A DNA stretch of 18,822 bases from Oscillospiraceae bacterium (GCA_900768125.1 CAAGBS010000020.1:1-18822), one strand, 5' to 3'; counted from the stretch's first letter, positions 1 through 8,951 are shown. The notes: generated from the sequence alone by a model not told the origin. Translations and numbers: made by a program.

Positions 1-3000
1 AACATAGCCGCACACCGTGCAAATCTCGGGCTTTTCCTCGGTCGCGGCGCCGCCGGAAACGTGCTTGCCGAAATCGCTTATCTCACTGCAAACCTCGCAC
101 TTATGCCAGTGTCCGTTCTCGTCCGCTTCGTACTTCTCCGACCACTTGTGTCCGGCCGCAGGTACAGTCTTGCGCTCGGTGGCGAGCTTTGTTTTGCACA
201 CGGAACAGTAGACCACCAGGTCATAGGAGCCGTCCTCGGTGCAGGTCGCGGGGATCTCGTTTTCCTTTACCGCGGGCGATTCGGTGTGGTCGGTCATTGC
301 GAGAACGGTCGACGCGAGAGTTATTTCAGCCGTGCCGTCCTCGTTGGAGAAATATTTGCCGCAGACTTCGCATTCCCAGTACTCGGAATTGCCTTCCCTG
401 GTGCAGTCAGGCTCCACGCGGTCGTGATGAACAAGCGTGCCGTGACCGGAAACGCCTGTCTTGTAGCTTGCCGTGCTGACGTTGTACTTTTCAGTCTCGG
501 CGAACCTGATATACCCGATGACGTTCTGCTCGTGACCTACCGGAGCGGTATTGACATCGCTCCAGTTAACGCCGTCAAAGCTGAACTCCACATCTGCAAG
601 CCCGGTGATTATCTCCGCGGTGATATCGCTGCCGCTGCCGGTGAACACCAGGTCGAAATCCATCGGCCCCGGTGGCATGATGTCCTGCTTGTCGGTAATG
701 CCGACATTCACGCTGATTGTCATATCCTTGTAGTTCTGCGAGGAAAGCGTTATTTGTATAAAGCCTATATCGCCTTTAGCAATATTGTCAGCGAGGGTAA
801 AGTATACAGTGTAGTCAGAGTATCTGACGCTGTGCTCCTTGATGGCTGTGCCGTTCGATGTAATCTGGGAAGCCCTGACAGTGCCCGCGTTTTCGGGGAG
901 CTTATCGGCTTCTATCGTCTTCTCGCCGCTTTCCGCATAGGTGTAGTAAGCGTTCTTGGCGGAAACTTCGGGGGCGTCCGCCTTTTCTATCGTGAACGCC
1001 CAGCTGCTGTCCGTCAGCCCGGAAGCCGACTTGTAGTTGCCGCCGTCGTCTGCAACATCAATGGCGAACGTGTAGTCCCCGGCGTTGACCGGAGCGGAAT
1101 CCAGCGGCTCGCCGTCGCTGTAGTAACGCACTGTCACCGCGCCCATGCCAACGATACCGTCAGCGGGTTCAATGACCGCTTCCTTTTCGCTGCCGTCGAA
1201 TTTCAGGTCAGCAGGCAGCGAGAACTTGAAATCGGAAGCGTCAGGCTCTCTCTTTTCGATATTGATGGTGCAGTCCTCTGTAAGTTCATCGGGGAGAAAT
1301 TCTGAATTGCTGCCGTCGCACCATAATGTGAACGTAGTCTCGCCGGCTGTATCGAGCTTGCATGTATACAGAGTTTGATTCAGACTCAGATCGTCTGCAA
1401 TTATCCTGTCGCCGATCTTTATAGCGAATGCTTTTGGTATTACAGAGAAATCATTTGAATCCGGGAATTTCAGCCTTACATCATAATTGAATACAACATC
1501 GCCGAGATAAACCGGAGCTGCTTTATCATCCTGAACAAATTTAAGGAACGCCTCATAGCCGGCAGAAAATGCATGTCTGCCGGAGGTAGACGGATAGTAG
1601 GCTATTTGTCTGTCCCTGTCGTTGGAAGGCTTTGTCCAGACGTTTGCATCAAAGCCCATGGCTCCGATACCTGTAGAGTACAGCAGATCAATAAGGTCGA
1701 TCGTATTGCTGACAGGCGCAGAGTCGATTCCCCAGCAGTTTGTGATCGTACCGCCGTAGTTTGCACATACATAGCTGCAGGTGCCGCCGTCTTCTACTTT
1801 GAGCTTGCCCGCATTATAGCAGTTTTCAATGGAACCGCTGTTTGTTACGCAGATACCGCCGGCCTTGCCTGACGCAGTTACGCTGCCGACATTGAAGCAG
1901 TTGCTGATGGTGCCGGTGTTCTCCACAACAATACCGCCCGCCGAATCCTCCACTGTAGCTTCAACGCTTGCGCCGTTTCCGCAGCGTAATATCCTGCCGT
2001 TGTTGAAGTGGCATATGCTGGAATTCATGTTCGAGCCGGATATCGTTCCGCTTTCAATTATGAGATCCTCGATAAGCCCGTCATTACGCAGGAACAGGCT
2101 ATCGCCGGCGTTCACGTTCTGCAGCGCGAAGCCGTCGCCGCTGAATTTTCCGGTGAACGGAACGCTGTCGCTGCCTATCTGCTTTAACGTGGTGCCTGTA
2201 AGGTCGATATCATCGCCGAGGACGAAGTTGTCAGCCCATTTACCGTCATCGTTTCCGATCGCGGCAAATTGCTTTGCGGCAGTGACGAGGGTGAAATCCG
2301 CCCATTCATCGCTGCCATTGCCGAAGTTGAACTGCTTGGCTCCTGCCATTTGAATATATGTGTTACTTATGTTTAAAAGATGGGGATAAATAAAGCTGAC
2401 ATAGCGGAATTTCCCATTCGGGGTTTCAGCATACATCTCACCTTTACCCCATACTGCGTCGCTGAATCCCGCCGGGAGAGCGTCGCCGCAGAATTGCGAA
2501 TGAGTAAGCCCGGTGCCGAGCGAGTTGTTTTTTGTGCAGAACTGCTTGTCGTAGTAGCAGTCGGTGATAGTGCTGGTGCTGCTGTTCATTCCGCACACGC
2601 CGCCGATATAGCTGCCGCCGTCGACCGTACCCGCGCTGTAGCAGGTGGAAATGCTGCCGTAGTTATATCCGCATACGCCGCCTGCAGTGCTGCCGCCGGA
2701 TATCTCGCCGACATTGAAGCTGTCCGAAACAGTGCCGTTGGAAGCCACATAACCGCAGACGCCGCCGACGCCATAATCTCCGGAAACCTTGTCGGAGCTG
2801 CACACTCGGGAAATGCTGCCGGAATTGTATCCGCACACACCGCCTACAGAGTTGCTGCCGAAAACAGGGTTCGTTGCGTTGCTTGCAGTCAGGCTGCCGA
2901 TATTGTAGCCGACCACGCCGCCGACATTCGAGCTGCCATTTATTCTGCCGCTTGAGGTGCAATTGCTTATCTTGCCGTTATTCTGACCGCACACGCCGCC

Positions 3001-6000
3001 GACATGCTCTTTTCCCGTGACTTCACCGCTGTAATCGCAGTTGTTGATAACGCAGTTGGTGTCGTTCAGACCGCAAATGCCGCCGACAAAGTTCTTTCCG
3101 GTGACGTTTCCCTGTGCGTTCAGGTCCATGATCAGACCCCTGTTCACTCCGAAGATCCCCACAAATTCGGTATCAGGGCTGTTTATAGTCACATTGTATA
3201 TCGTATACGTATTGCCGCTGAACTTTCCCTCGAACGGGTAATTCATATCGGCACCTATGCTGGTTATCGTTTTTCCGGTAAGGTCGATATCATTGCCGAG
3301 GGCGTAATTCTTGTCCCACGCAGTTTTGTCCTTGGTGAGGGCGGCAAATTCCTCCGCTGTGTTGATGACTATGCAGTCCTCATAGACTCCGGTGCCGTCA
3401 ATGCTGTAGTCGTACTGCGTCTTCACTGCGGTGTGCGCCTCGGATGCATTGTTGAGCCTCGGATAAGAATAGGCAGTGACGAGGATCCAGTTGTTGGTAT
3501 CTGTGTCGATACTGCCCTCCGTCCAGTGCGCGGCGGATAAGTTCAGCGCAGTGCCGCAGAGGTCTTCCCTGGACAGACCGGTAGTGCCGGATCCATCGGC
3601 GCCGGTTATGCCGCCAGCGGTGCACATATCGCTGTCGTAATAGCAGTTTGTGATATTGACATTATATTTTCCTGCGCTGCCGCATATCGCGCCGACATTA
3701 TCCTTTGCGCTGACCTCCGCGACAACAACGCAGTTCTTGACATAGCCGCCGTCGTTTTCGCCGCAGATACCGCCGACGATCTCGCTGCCGCTGACGCTGC
3801 CCACAAACATGCAGTTTGCAACAGTGCCGTTATAGTTGGCAGCGCAGATACCGCCAGCCCGCGCATTACTGGATTTCTGACTGATATCTCCGCTCACTGA
3901 AAGATCCATTATCAGACCCGAATTTTTGCCGAACGGGGCCAGCAGAGAATATCCGCCGCTCATGCTGATATCAGTCATCGCGTGTCCGTCGCCGCTGAAC
4001 TTTCCGGTAAATGGCTCGTATACGGCTACTCTGAATACGCCCTTGTCCTTAAAGCTTATATCGTTTTTGAGGACGTAATTTCCAGCCAGCTTATCGGCGT
4101 CGTTTCCGATGGCGATAAATTCGTCTGCCGAAGAAATAAACTCATAGGTATCCCAGTCGTCGGCGCCCTCATAATTATAGTTGTAGACCGGAATATCCTC
4201 GCCTGCGGACTTCGCGTTTCCGAAGGCTTTCAGGCTGATGTAAACCGCGGTTCTCTTACCGAATCTGCTGTCGGCGGCGTCGGCGGCGACTTTTGTATCG
4301 CCGGATTTCCATATCTTATCGTCATAGCCATTGAACAGCGATCTTATGCAAAGCTGGTCCGGACCGGCGCCGGACGCGCCGCTGCCATCGCTGCCGTTTA
4401 TGCCGCCAACGGTGCATGCGGTCTTATCATATACGCATACTTCAACATTGTTGTTGCTTCCTTTGCTTTCTCCGCAGATGCTTCCCACATAGGAATCGCC
4501 GCTGACCGTGCCAAGGCTGACGCAGTACCGGACATAGCCAAAGTTGTTGTATCCGCATATTCCGCCTGAATATGAACTGCAGTTTACCGCGCCGTAATTC
4601 ATGCAGTTGGTGATCATCATCCTCTCGTTATATCCGCAGATGCCGCCCGCATATGTTTCGCCGTTTACCGTACCGTCAAACTCGCAGGCGAATATTTCGC
4701 CATCGTTATTTCCGCAGATACCGCCCACATAGTTCCGTCCGGTGACGCTGCCGCTTACGGAGAGAAACATTATAGTCTGTCTGTTGCAGCCGAAAACTCC
4801 GACATAGTCGCCGCCGGACGTAATGGAAACGCCGCTGAGGGTATGTCCGTCGCCGCTGAACTTTCCTTCGAACGGATTGTACATATTGCCTATCGGGGTA
4901 AGCTTCACGCCGTCAAGGCTGATATCATTGCCGAGGACGTAGTTGTTCCGCCATTTACCTTCGTCATCGCCGATGGCTTTGAACTGCTCCGCGGTCTCGA
5001 TAACCGTGTACGCCGCCCAGTCTTCGGTGCTGTTGGTGCTGAAGTTGTACACGGGCATTTCCACCGACGCCGCGCCTACGCCTGTAAGGGACGGGTAGTT
5101 GTATTCCTGCGCTCCGTGCCTGTCGTCTTCTTTGGATAAATCGCCGACAGAGCCTGCGCTCCACACGGAGGGATCGAAGCCGTCCGGAAGATTACCGTTG
5201 CAAATCTCCGTTATCCTCAAGCCCCAGACATTTTTCACCGAAGCGGATAAACTATAGGCAATGCCGTTGAGCACATCGCCGCCGAACACTTCGCTGACGC
5301 TGTAGCAGTTGTCAAATGTCGCGGAAGAGTTCGCAGAGTAGCAGATGGCGTTTTCGCTTATGTTGGAGCCGGTGCCGGTGTTGGTTATTTCCCCGGCGTT
5401 AAGGCAGTTTCTGACAGCGCCATAATTAGTCGCGCAAATGCCGTTTGCGCTATTGTATGTAGCAGTAATGCTTCCGGTGTTGTAGCAGTTTTCAATAACG
5501 CCGCCGCGGTCGTTTGAAGCAGCGATACCGGCTACATCTCCGCCGCATAATATGCCGGCGTTATTGAAGCACCTGCTGACGGTCCCGTAATTGGCCGAGA
5601 CAATGCCGCCGATATTGCCGCCGTTTGTGCCTGTCGTCAGTTCGCCGCTCCTCACGCCGCAGCCGTCTATCGTGCCGTAGTTGTAAGCCGCAATTCCGCC
5701 GATACGATTAGGCGACTCTATCCGCACATCGTCAAGATAAAGTCCGCTGATGGTTCCGCTGTTATATCCGAACAGCGCAATGAACTGCCGGTCGGAAGTT
5801 ATCTTCAGTTTTTTTATCGCTTTGCCGTTTCCGTCAAAGTTCCCCTTAAACGGAGCGCTTTCGCTTCCTATCGGCGAAAGATCGTTCCAGCCGAGGTCGA
5901 TGTTGTCGGCAAGAACTATATACTCGCCATCGTATGTATGCCCGCCGTTCACCTGATCCACGAAATGCGCAAATTCCGCGCCGTTGGATATCTCGTAGGG

Positions 6001-6162
6001 ATCGTCCTTTGTTCCTGAGCCGGCGAACTCCGCCGTGGACGTGCCGTCCCAGACGTCCTCTGCACCTGCTCTTGTCCACACCCTGGGAATGACAAACAGC
6101 GCTGCTATCAGCGCTATCACAGTCAGTCCCGCGGTGAGGATCCGCGTCTTTGCTTTTGTCAT
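1..6162 (-). CDS. Giant secreted GLUG-repeat surface protein (3' end outside window)
   Basis: An uninterrupted minus-strand frame of 2054 codons runs from an ATG at 6162 to the window edge without a stop, so the C-terminus is missing. AGGAGG lies 6 nt upstream of the ATG. Residues 1-30 form a signal peptide or anchor: a basic start (MTKAKTR), then a hydrophobic stretch. Residues about 48-1540 hold five tandem modules, each opening with a conserved 'NYVLGNDI ... PFEGKFSGDGH' block followed by GLUG-type units (GGICGYN, G-x-I-x-N-C). Residues about 1550-1900 look like Ig/MBG-type beta domains (FTIEKA joints, NAGDYTF). From about 1905 there are Cys-pair segments (CEVC, CSVC, CTVC) common in clostridial surface proteins. 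GLUG proteins are generally cell-surface or adhesion-related; the ligand is unknown. The anchoring signal (LPXTG, dockerin or other) would be in the missing part. Sure of a secreted repeat protein, unsure of role. Confidence 0.9.
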   Translation of the reverse strand, partial: MTKAKTRILTAGLTVIALIAALFVIPRVWTRAGAEDVWDGTSTAEFAGSGTKDDPYEISNGAEFAHFVDQVNGGHTYDGEYIVLADNIDLGWNDLSPIGSESAPFKGNFDGNGKAIKKLKITSDRQFIALFGYNSGTISGLYLDDVRIESPNRIGGIAAYNYGTIDGCGVRSGELTTGTNGGNIGGIVSANYGTVSRCFNNAGILCGGDVAGIAASNDRGGVIENCYNTGSITATYNSANGICATNYGAVRNCLNAGEITNTGTGSNISENAICYSANSSATFDNCYSVSEVFGGDVLNGIAYSLSASVKNVWGLRITEICNGNLPDGFDPSVWSAGSVGDLSKEDDRHGAQEYNYPSLTGVGAASVEMPVYNFSTNSTEDWAAYTVIETAEQFKAIGDDEGKWRNNYVLGNDISLDGVKLTPIGNMYNPFEGKFSGDGHTLSGVSITSGGDYVGVFGCNRQTIMFLSVSGSVTGRNYVGGICGNNDGEIFACEFDGTVNGETYAGGICGYNERMMITNCMNYGAVNCSSYSGGICGYNNFGYVRYCVSLGTVSGDSYVGSICGESKGSNNNVEVCVYDKTACTVGGINGSDGSGASGAGPDQLCIRSLFNGYDDKIWKSGDTKVAADAADSRFGKRTAVYISLKAFGNAKSAGEDIPVYNYNYEGADDWDTYEFISSADEFIAIGNDADKLAGNYVLKNDISFKDKGVFRVAVYEPFTGKFSGDGHAMTDISMSGGYSLLAPFGKNSGLIMDLSVSGDISQKSSNARAGGICAANYNGTVANCMFVGSVSGSEIVGGICGENDGGYVKNCVVVAEVSAKDNVGAICGSAGKYNVNITNCYYDSDMCTAGGITGADGSGTTGLSREDLCGTALNLSAAHWTEGSIDTDTNNWILVTAYSYPRLNNASEAHTAVKTQYDYSIDGTGVYEDCIVINTAEEFAALTKDKTAWDKNYALGNDIDLTGKTITSIGADMNYPFEGKFSGNTYTIYNVTINSPDTEFVGIFGVNRGLIMDLNAQGNVTGKNFVGGICGLNDTNCVINNCDYSGEVTGKEHVGGVCGQNNGKISNCTSSGRINGSSNVGGVVGYNIGSLTASNATNPVFGSNSVGGVCGYNSGSISRVCSSDKVSGDYGVGGVCGYVASNGTVSDSFNVGEISGGSTAGGVCGYNYGSISTCYSAGTVDGGSYIGGVCGMNSSTSTITDCYYDKQFCTKNNSLGTGLTHSQFCGDALPAGFSDAVWGKGEMYAETPNGKFRYVSFIYPHLLNISNTYIQMAGAKQFNFGNGSDEWADFTLVTAAKQFAAIGNDDGKWADNFVLGDDIDLTGTTLKQIGSDSVPFTGKFSGDGFALQNVNAGDSLFLRNDGLIEDLIIESGTISGSNMNSSICHFNNGRILRCGNGASVEATVEDSAGGIVVENTGTISNCFNVGSVTASGKAGGICVTNSGSIENCYNAGKLKVEDGGTCSYVCANYGGTITNCWGIDSAPVSNTIDLIDLLYSTGIGAMGFDANVWTKPSNDRDRQIAYYPSTSGRHAFSAGYEAFLKFVQDDKAAPVYLGDVVFNYDVRLKFPDSNDFSVIPKAFAIKIGDRIIADDLSLNQTLYTCKLDTAGETTFTLWCDGSNSEFLPDELTEDCTINIEKREPDASDFKFSLPADLKFDGSEKEAVIEPADGIVGMGAVTVRYYSDGEPLDSAPVNAGDYTFAIDVADDGGNYKSASGLTDSSWAFTIEKADAPEVSAKNAYYTYAESGEKTIEADKLPENAGTVRASQITSNGTAIKEHSVRYSDYTVYFTLADNIAKGDIGFIQITLSSQNYKDMTISVNVGITDKQDIMPPGPMDFDLVFTGSGSDITAEIITGLADVEFSFDGVNWSDVNTAPVGHEQNVIGYIRFAETEKYNVSTASYKTGVSGHGTLVHHDRVEPDCTREGNSEYWECEVCGKYFSNEDGTAEITLASTVLAMTDHTESPAVKENEIPATCTEDGSYDLVVYCSVCKTKLATERKTVPAAGHKWSEKYEADENGHWHKCEVCSEISDFGKHVSGGAATEEKPEICTVCGYV
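1540..6021 (-). repeat. Five tandem GLUG modules inside the giant protein gene
   Basis: The conserved opening block of each module (a version of N-Y-V-L-G-N-D-I then P-F-x-G-K-F-S-G-D-G) falls near 5800-5940, 4838-4950, 3976-4082, 3200-3313 and 2122-2235, giving module lengths of roughly 770-1080 bases. Each continues with several glycine-rich units of the kind GGICGYN-x-G-x-I-x-x-C. The copies are clearly diverged at the DNA level, so these are old protein repeats and not recent duplications. Module boundaries are approximate. Confidence 0.8.
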
Positions 6163-6247
6163 ATATTACCTCCTGTATTCCATACGCCCGGCGCTTCTGT
6201 ACCGGGACAAATGCTTCTGCATAGCGCAGAAATCACATTATACCAAT

Positions 6248-6276
6248 ATTATACTAACAAAAAAAGGATTTGTCAA
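6248..6276 (-). promoter_or_regulatory. Sigma-A type promoter of the giant surface protein gene
   Basis: On the minus strand TTGACA (6276-6271) is followed after exactly 17 bases by TATAAT (6253-6248), a full consensus match. Transcription should start near 6241, leaving a leader of about 80 nt before the ATG at 6162. A second TATAAT sits at 6242-6237. Confidence 0.8.
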
Positions 6277-6314
6277 TAACAAACAGCGAAATATGGCGCA
6301 TAACTCACCACCCG

Positions 6315-6330
6315 CGCCACAAGTGTGGCG
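6315..6330. promoter_or_regulatory. Palindrome upstream of the giant gene promoter (possible operator)
   Basis: CGCCACA-AG-TGTGGCG is a perfect 7-bp inverted repeat with a 2-bp centre, about 40 bp upstream of the -35 box. It has no T-tract, so an operator is more likely than a terminator. I do not recognise the regulator. Confidence 0.35.
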
Positions 6331-6413
6331 TATTGATGAATCACTTTGTGTATGCAAGCGCTGTAATGTTACTCTTGGCTGGCTGGTGGAAAAGCATAGC
6401 AGCATAGCTGCAC

Positions 6414-6447
6414 AAAAAAAAGAGCCGCTCCATAATCGGGGCGGCTC
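6414..6447 (-). terminator. Rho-independent terminator, minus strand
   Basis: A 10-bp stem (6422-6431 with 6438-6447, one G-T pair, 6-nt loop) is followed on the minus strand by eight T residues (6421-6414). It ends transcription arriving from the tRNA-Leu side and separates that unit from the giant surface protein gene. Confidence 0.85.
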
Positions 6448-6571
6448 ACTTATATTTCAGACGTTTCGGCGTGCTGTATTTGTGCTGTATCAGCCCTATA
6501 AATGGGCGTTTTTTGTCCCGAAAAGCCGGGATAATTCACATGTGGGTATAATAGCATTGCATAAAGAAAAT

Positions 6572-6603
6572 GGCTTAACACTGCGTTTCCGCCTTGTTAA
6601 GCC
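6572..6603 (-). terminator. Hairpin directly behind tRNA-Leu
   Basis: A perfect 9-bp stem, GGCTTAACA with TGTTAAGCC, begins about 10 nt after the tRNA 3' end on the minus strand and is followed by an imperfect T-rich run (ATTTTCTTTAT). It is probably the first tRNA terminator, with the stronger one at 6414-6447 as back-up. Confidence 0.6.
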
Positions 6604-6613
6604 GTCTTTGTTC

Positions 6614-6700
6614 TGGTGCAGGTGACGGGACTTGAACCCACATGACCTTGCGATCACTAGCACCTGAAGCTAGCGCGTCTGCCAATTCCGCCACACCTGC
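6614..6700 (-). tRNA. tRNA-Leu (anticodon CAG)
   Basis: The minus strand folds as a class II tRNA: acceptor GCAGGTG pairing with CACCTGC, discriminator A, and an encoded CCA end. The anticodon stem CTAGC/GCTAG encloses loop TTCAGGT, giving anticodon CAG, which reads CUG leucine codons. The long variable arm and the T-loop GTTCAAG are present. Length is 87 nt with CCA. It appears to be a single-gene unit with its own promoter at 6832-6860 and terminators downstream. Confidence 0.95.
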
Positions 6701-6831
6701 GTATTGATCGTTTCTGATATTACTCGCCAGAAACACCGGAAGTAAGCTCCCGGAAAAACCGAGGCGAACCAAGTCCGCTTTAAAGCAAGATAAATCTTAC
6801 TTTTATCCTGTCGCTCATCAGCAACACATAT

Positions 6832-6860
6832 ATTTTACCACAAAGTTACGACTTTGTCAA
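6832..6860 (-). promoter_or_regulatory. Promoter of tRNA-Leu
   Basis: On the minus strand TTGACA (6860-6855), a 17-base spacer and TAAAAT (6837-6832). The start would be near 6826, leaving a precursor leader of about 125 nt before the mature tRNA. The -35/spacer region contains a small inverted repeat (CAAAGT-TACG-ACTTTG, 6841-6856). Confidence 0.7.
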
Positions 6861-6898
6861 GGGCTTTTTGAAAAAAATCTGAAATAATCTGAAAAAAC

Positions 6899-6927
6899 TT
6901 GACGGAAAAGCGCCGGTAATGTATAAT
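6899..6927 (+). promoter_or_regulatory. Promoter of the DUF3810-rluA-HAD operon
   Basis: TTGACG (6899-6904), a 17-base spacer and TATAAT (6922-6927). The start is expected near 6934, only about 24 nt before the ATG at 6958. This argues against the in-frame TTG at 6943 as start, since it would leave no room for a ribosome site. Confidence 0.8.
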
Positions 6928-6957
6928 TAATGTATCAGGCTCTTGGGGGTGTTTCAG

Positions 6958-8103
6958 ATGAAGTCTCACAACGGGGACAAAAAAACGGACTGCGCCGCGC
7001 TGCGGGTGCTTAAAGCCGGGTGGATATTCATTCCGCTGGCGCTGGCGGCGGCTATGTACTTTCTCCTGCCGATGTTCCCGGAATTTACCGAATACATCGT
7101 ATCCAGGGTGATTTTCAAGATTTTTACTGTTCCGGTCGGATTCCTCACCTCGCTGATACCGCTTTCGCTGACTGAAATATGCGCCGTGCTCGCCGTCCCG
7201 GCGGTCATTGCGCTTGTCGTGGTATTCGTGGTCAGAATGAAGAAGAGCCGCTCCAGAAAACGCACCGCGCTGAAAGCCGGGCGCTTCCTGGCGGGATTCC
7301 TCTCGTTCGCGGCGCTTATCTACATGGTCGGTCACGGTGCGAATTACTACCGCCTCAGCCTTGAGAGCCTCATGGAGCTGGACACCTCCCCGAAACCCGC
7401 CGAGTTCCTGCTGGCGGTATGCAGGGACCTCGCTTCCCACGCCGCGCAGGAGCGCGTATATCTCGCCGAGGACGAGAACGGCTGCGTTCAGTTCAGCGAG
7501 GATATCTACACCGAACTTTCCCGCACCGGCAGCGGCTACGAAGCGCTGTCGGAGGAATACCCGTTCCTCTGGACAAGCATCGGCAGGCAGAAGCCGGTGC
7601 AGCTTTCCTACTGGTGGAGTTACACCGGGATAACCGGAATGTACTTCCCGTTCCTTGCGGAATGCAACGTGAACATCGAGCAGCCCGACCTATCCATACC
7701 GTTCACCGCGAGCCACGAAAGCGCGCATTCCCGCGGGATAGCGTTCGAGAACGAGTGCAACTTCCTGGCGTATCTTTCCTGCATAAACAGCGAATACCCG
7801 GAGTTCCGCTATTCCGGCTACATGAACGCGTTCAAGTTCTGCTCGAACTCGCTGTACGCCTGCGACAAGGACATGTGGCGCGAAGCATACGAATGCACCA
7901 CCGACGGCATGCGGCGGGACTTCACCGCCGAAAACGAGTACATAGACAGCTTCAAGGGCAAGGTGCAGACCGCTTCCACCGCCGTCAACGATGGATTCAT
8001 CAAGGCGCAGGGCGTGTCTGACGGCACCCGCAGCTACGGCAGGGTCACGGACCTTATCCTCGCGCACTACTACAAGGCGCTTTCCGAGGGGTCACAGCCA
8101 TGA
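6958..8103 (+). CDS. DUF3810 family membrane protein with HExxH motif
   Basis: A 381-residue protein of the DUF3810 family. Hydrophobic segments at about 22-40, 50-70, 74-93 and 108-124 put the N-terminal third in the membrane; the rest is soluble. The family signature is visible at 253-270: HESAH, then RG and NECNFLAYLSC. HExxH plus a downstream glutamate (E266) resembles a zinc metallopeptidase site, but no activity is established to my knowledge. The ATG at 6958 is chosen because GGGGGTG lies 8 nt upstream; the in-frame TTG at 6943 has no ribosome site. It is the first gene of an operon; its stop overlaps the next start in an ATGA junction, suggesting translational coupling to the pseudouridine synthase. 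Family assignment is strong, function unknown. Confidence 0.85.
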   Translation: MKSHNGDKKTDCAALRVLKAGWIFIPLALAAAMYFLLPMFPEFTEYIVSRVIFKIFTVPVGFLTSLIPLSLTEICAVLAVPAVIALVVVFVVRMKKSRSRKRTALKAGRFLAGFLSFAALIYMVGHGANYYRLSLESLMELDTSPKPAEFLLAVCRDLASHAAQERVYLAEDENGCVQFSEDIYTELSRTGSGYEALSEEYPFLWTSIGRQKPVQLSYWWSYTGITGMYFPFLAECNVNIEQPDLSIPFTASHESAHSRGIAFENECNFLAYLSCINSEYPEFRYSGYMNAFKFCSNSLYACDKDMWREAYECTTDGMRRDFTAENEYIDSFKGKVQTASTAVNDGFIKAQGVSDGTRSYGRVTDLILAHYYKALSEGSQP

Positions 8104-8942
8104 GGGAGATAATTCTGACCGTGCCCGCAGAATTTGACGGAGTTCAGGCGAAGGCGTTCCTGAAAGCACGGGGGTTTTCCCGCAGAGTGCTGATCAGGCT
8201 GAAGCAGTCCGGCGGGCTGACCCGCGGGGGCGCGCTCCTGCGGACGGTGGACGCGGTGCATTCCGGCGATGAGATATGCGTAAGGCTCTGCGATGATTCC
8301 GGAAGCGCCGAGCCTAACCCGCTTCTCAACGCCCCGCGCGTTTATGAGGACGCGGATATCGTGGTGTTCGACAAGCCGCCGTTTATGCCGGTGCACCCCT
8401 CGATACGCCACCGGCATGACACCCTCGCGAATCTTTTCGCCGCGCTTTACCCCGGGCTTCCTTTCCGGCCGATAAACCGGCTCGACCGCAACACCAGCGG
8501 GCTTTGCGTCTGCGCAAAGAACCGATACGCCGCCTCGGCGCTGTCCGGGTCGATTTCAAAGGTATACTACGCCGTCACCTGCGGGCTTCCCCCGGGGGAC
8601 ACCGTGGACGCCCCCATCGGCAGAGCCGGGGACAGCATAATAGAGCGCTGCGTGACCCCCGATGGACAGCGTGCAGTCACGCATTTTGTGCGGGTCGGCG
8701 GGAGCGATTCCCACCCGCTGCTGAAAGTCACGCTGGAGACCGGACGCACTCACCAGATACGCGTACACATGGCGCACATCGGCTATCCGCTGTGCGGAGA
8801 CGAGATGTACGGCGGCGATATGTCCGGGATAGCGCGGCATGCGCTCCACTGCGGCGAGGTGAGCTTCACCCAGCCGGTGACGAATGAAACAATTACGCTG
8901 ACTTCCCCGCTTCCTGCGGATATGTCGGCGCTTTTAAAGTGA
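8100..8942 (+). CDS. RluA-family pseudouridine synthase
   Basis: A 280-residue RNA pseudouridine synthase, which isomerises uridine in rRNA or tRNA. An N-terminal S4-like RNA-binding region (about 13-60) precedes the catalytic domain, which opens with VYEDADIVVFDKPP. The catalytic motif is INRLDRNTSGL with the nucleophilic aspartate at D129. A second family motif, ETGRTHQIRVHMAHIGYPLCGD, lies near 215-237. Length and layout fit the RluC/RluD branch of Firmicutes (YlyB/YhcT-like). The target uridine cannot be read from sequence. The start overlaps the DUF3810 stop by 4 bases (ATGA), and the HAD gene follows after 9 bases, so all three should share one transcript. Confidence 0.93.
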   Translation: MREIILTVPAEFDGVQAKAFLKARGFSRRVLIRLKQSGGLTRGGALLRTVDAVHSGDEICVRLCDDSGSAEPNPLLNAPRVYEDADIVVFDKPPFMPVHPSIRHRHDTLANLFAALYPGLPFRPINRLDRNTSGLCVCAKNRYAASALSGSISKVYYAVTCGLPPGDTVDAPIGRAGDSIIERCVTPDGQRAVTHFVRVGGSDSHPLLKVTLETGRTHQIRVHMAHIGYPLCGDEMYGGDMSGIARHALHCGEVSFTQPVTNETITLTSPLPADMSALLK

Positions 8943-8951
8943 GGACTACAT

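Noticed and set aside
61..1305. A 414-codon plus-strand frame opposite the giant surface protein gene
   Set aside because: It is the antisense shadow of a high-GC repeat gene. It has no ribosome site or recognisable domain, whereas the minus frame has GLUG and Cys-pair motifs.
1540..6021. Repeated blocks considered as a CRISPR array or satellite
   Set aside because: The repeats are diverged, long and in frame; they encode GLUG modules rather than identical short repeats with spacers.
6493..6530. Plus-strand terminator (GCCC-TATAAAT-GGGC then GTTTTTT)
   Set aside because: The stem is only 4 bp and no plus-strand gene precedes it; the overlapping TCCCG/CGGGA repeat weakens the call further.
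6035..6625. A 196-codon plus-strand frame across the start and promoter of the giant gene and into the tRNA terminator
   Set aside because: It runs through a consensus promoter, a terminator and hairpins of the opposite strand, and the product has no family resemblance.
6943..6957. Upstream TTG start for the DUF3810 gene
   Set aside because: It lies about 9 bases after the predicted transcription start with no ribosome site; the ATG at 6958 has one.
6835..7440. A 201-codon minus-strand frame opposite the DUF3810 gene
   Set aside because: The plus-strand product matches a known family and has a promoter and ribosome site; the minus frame is low-complexity and charged, typical of a shadow.
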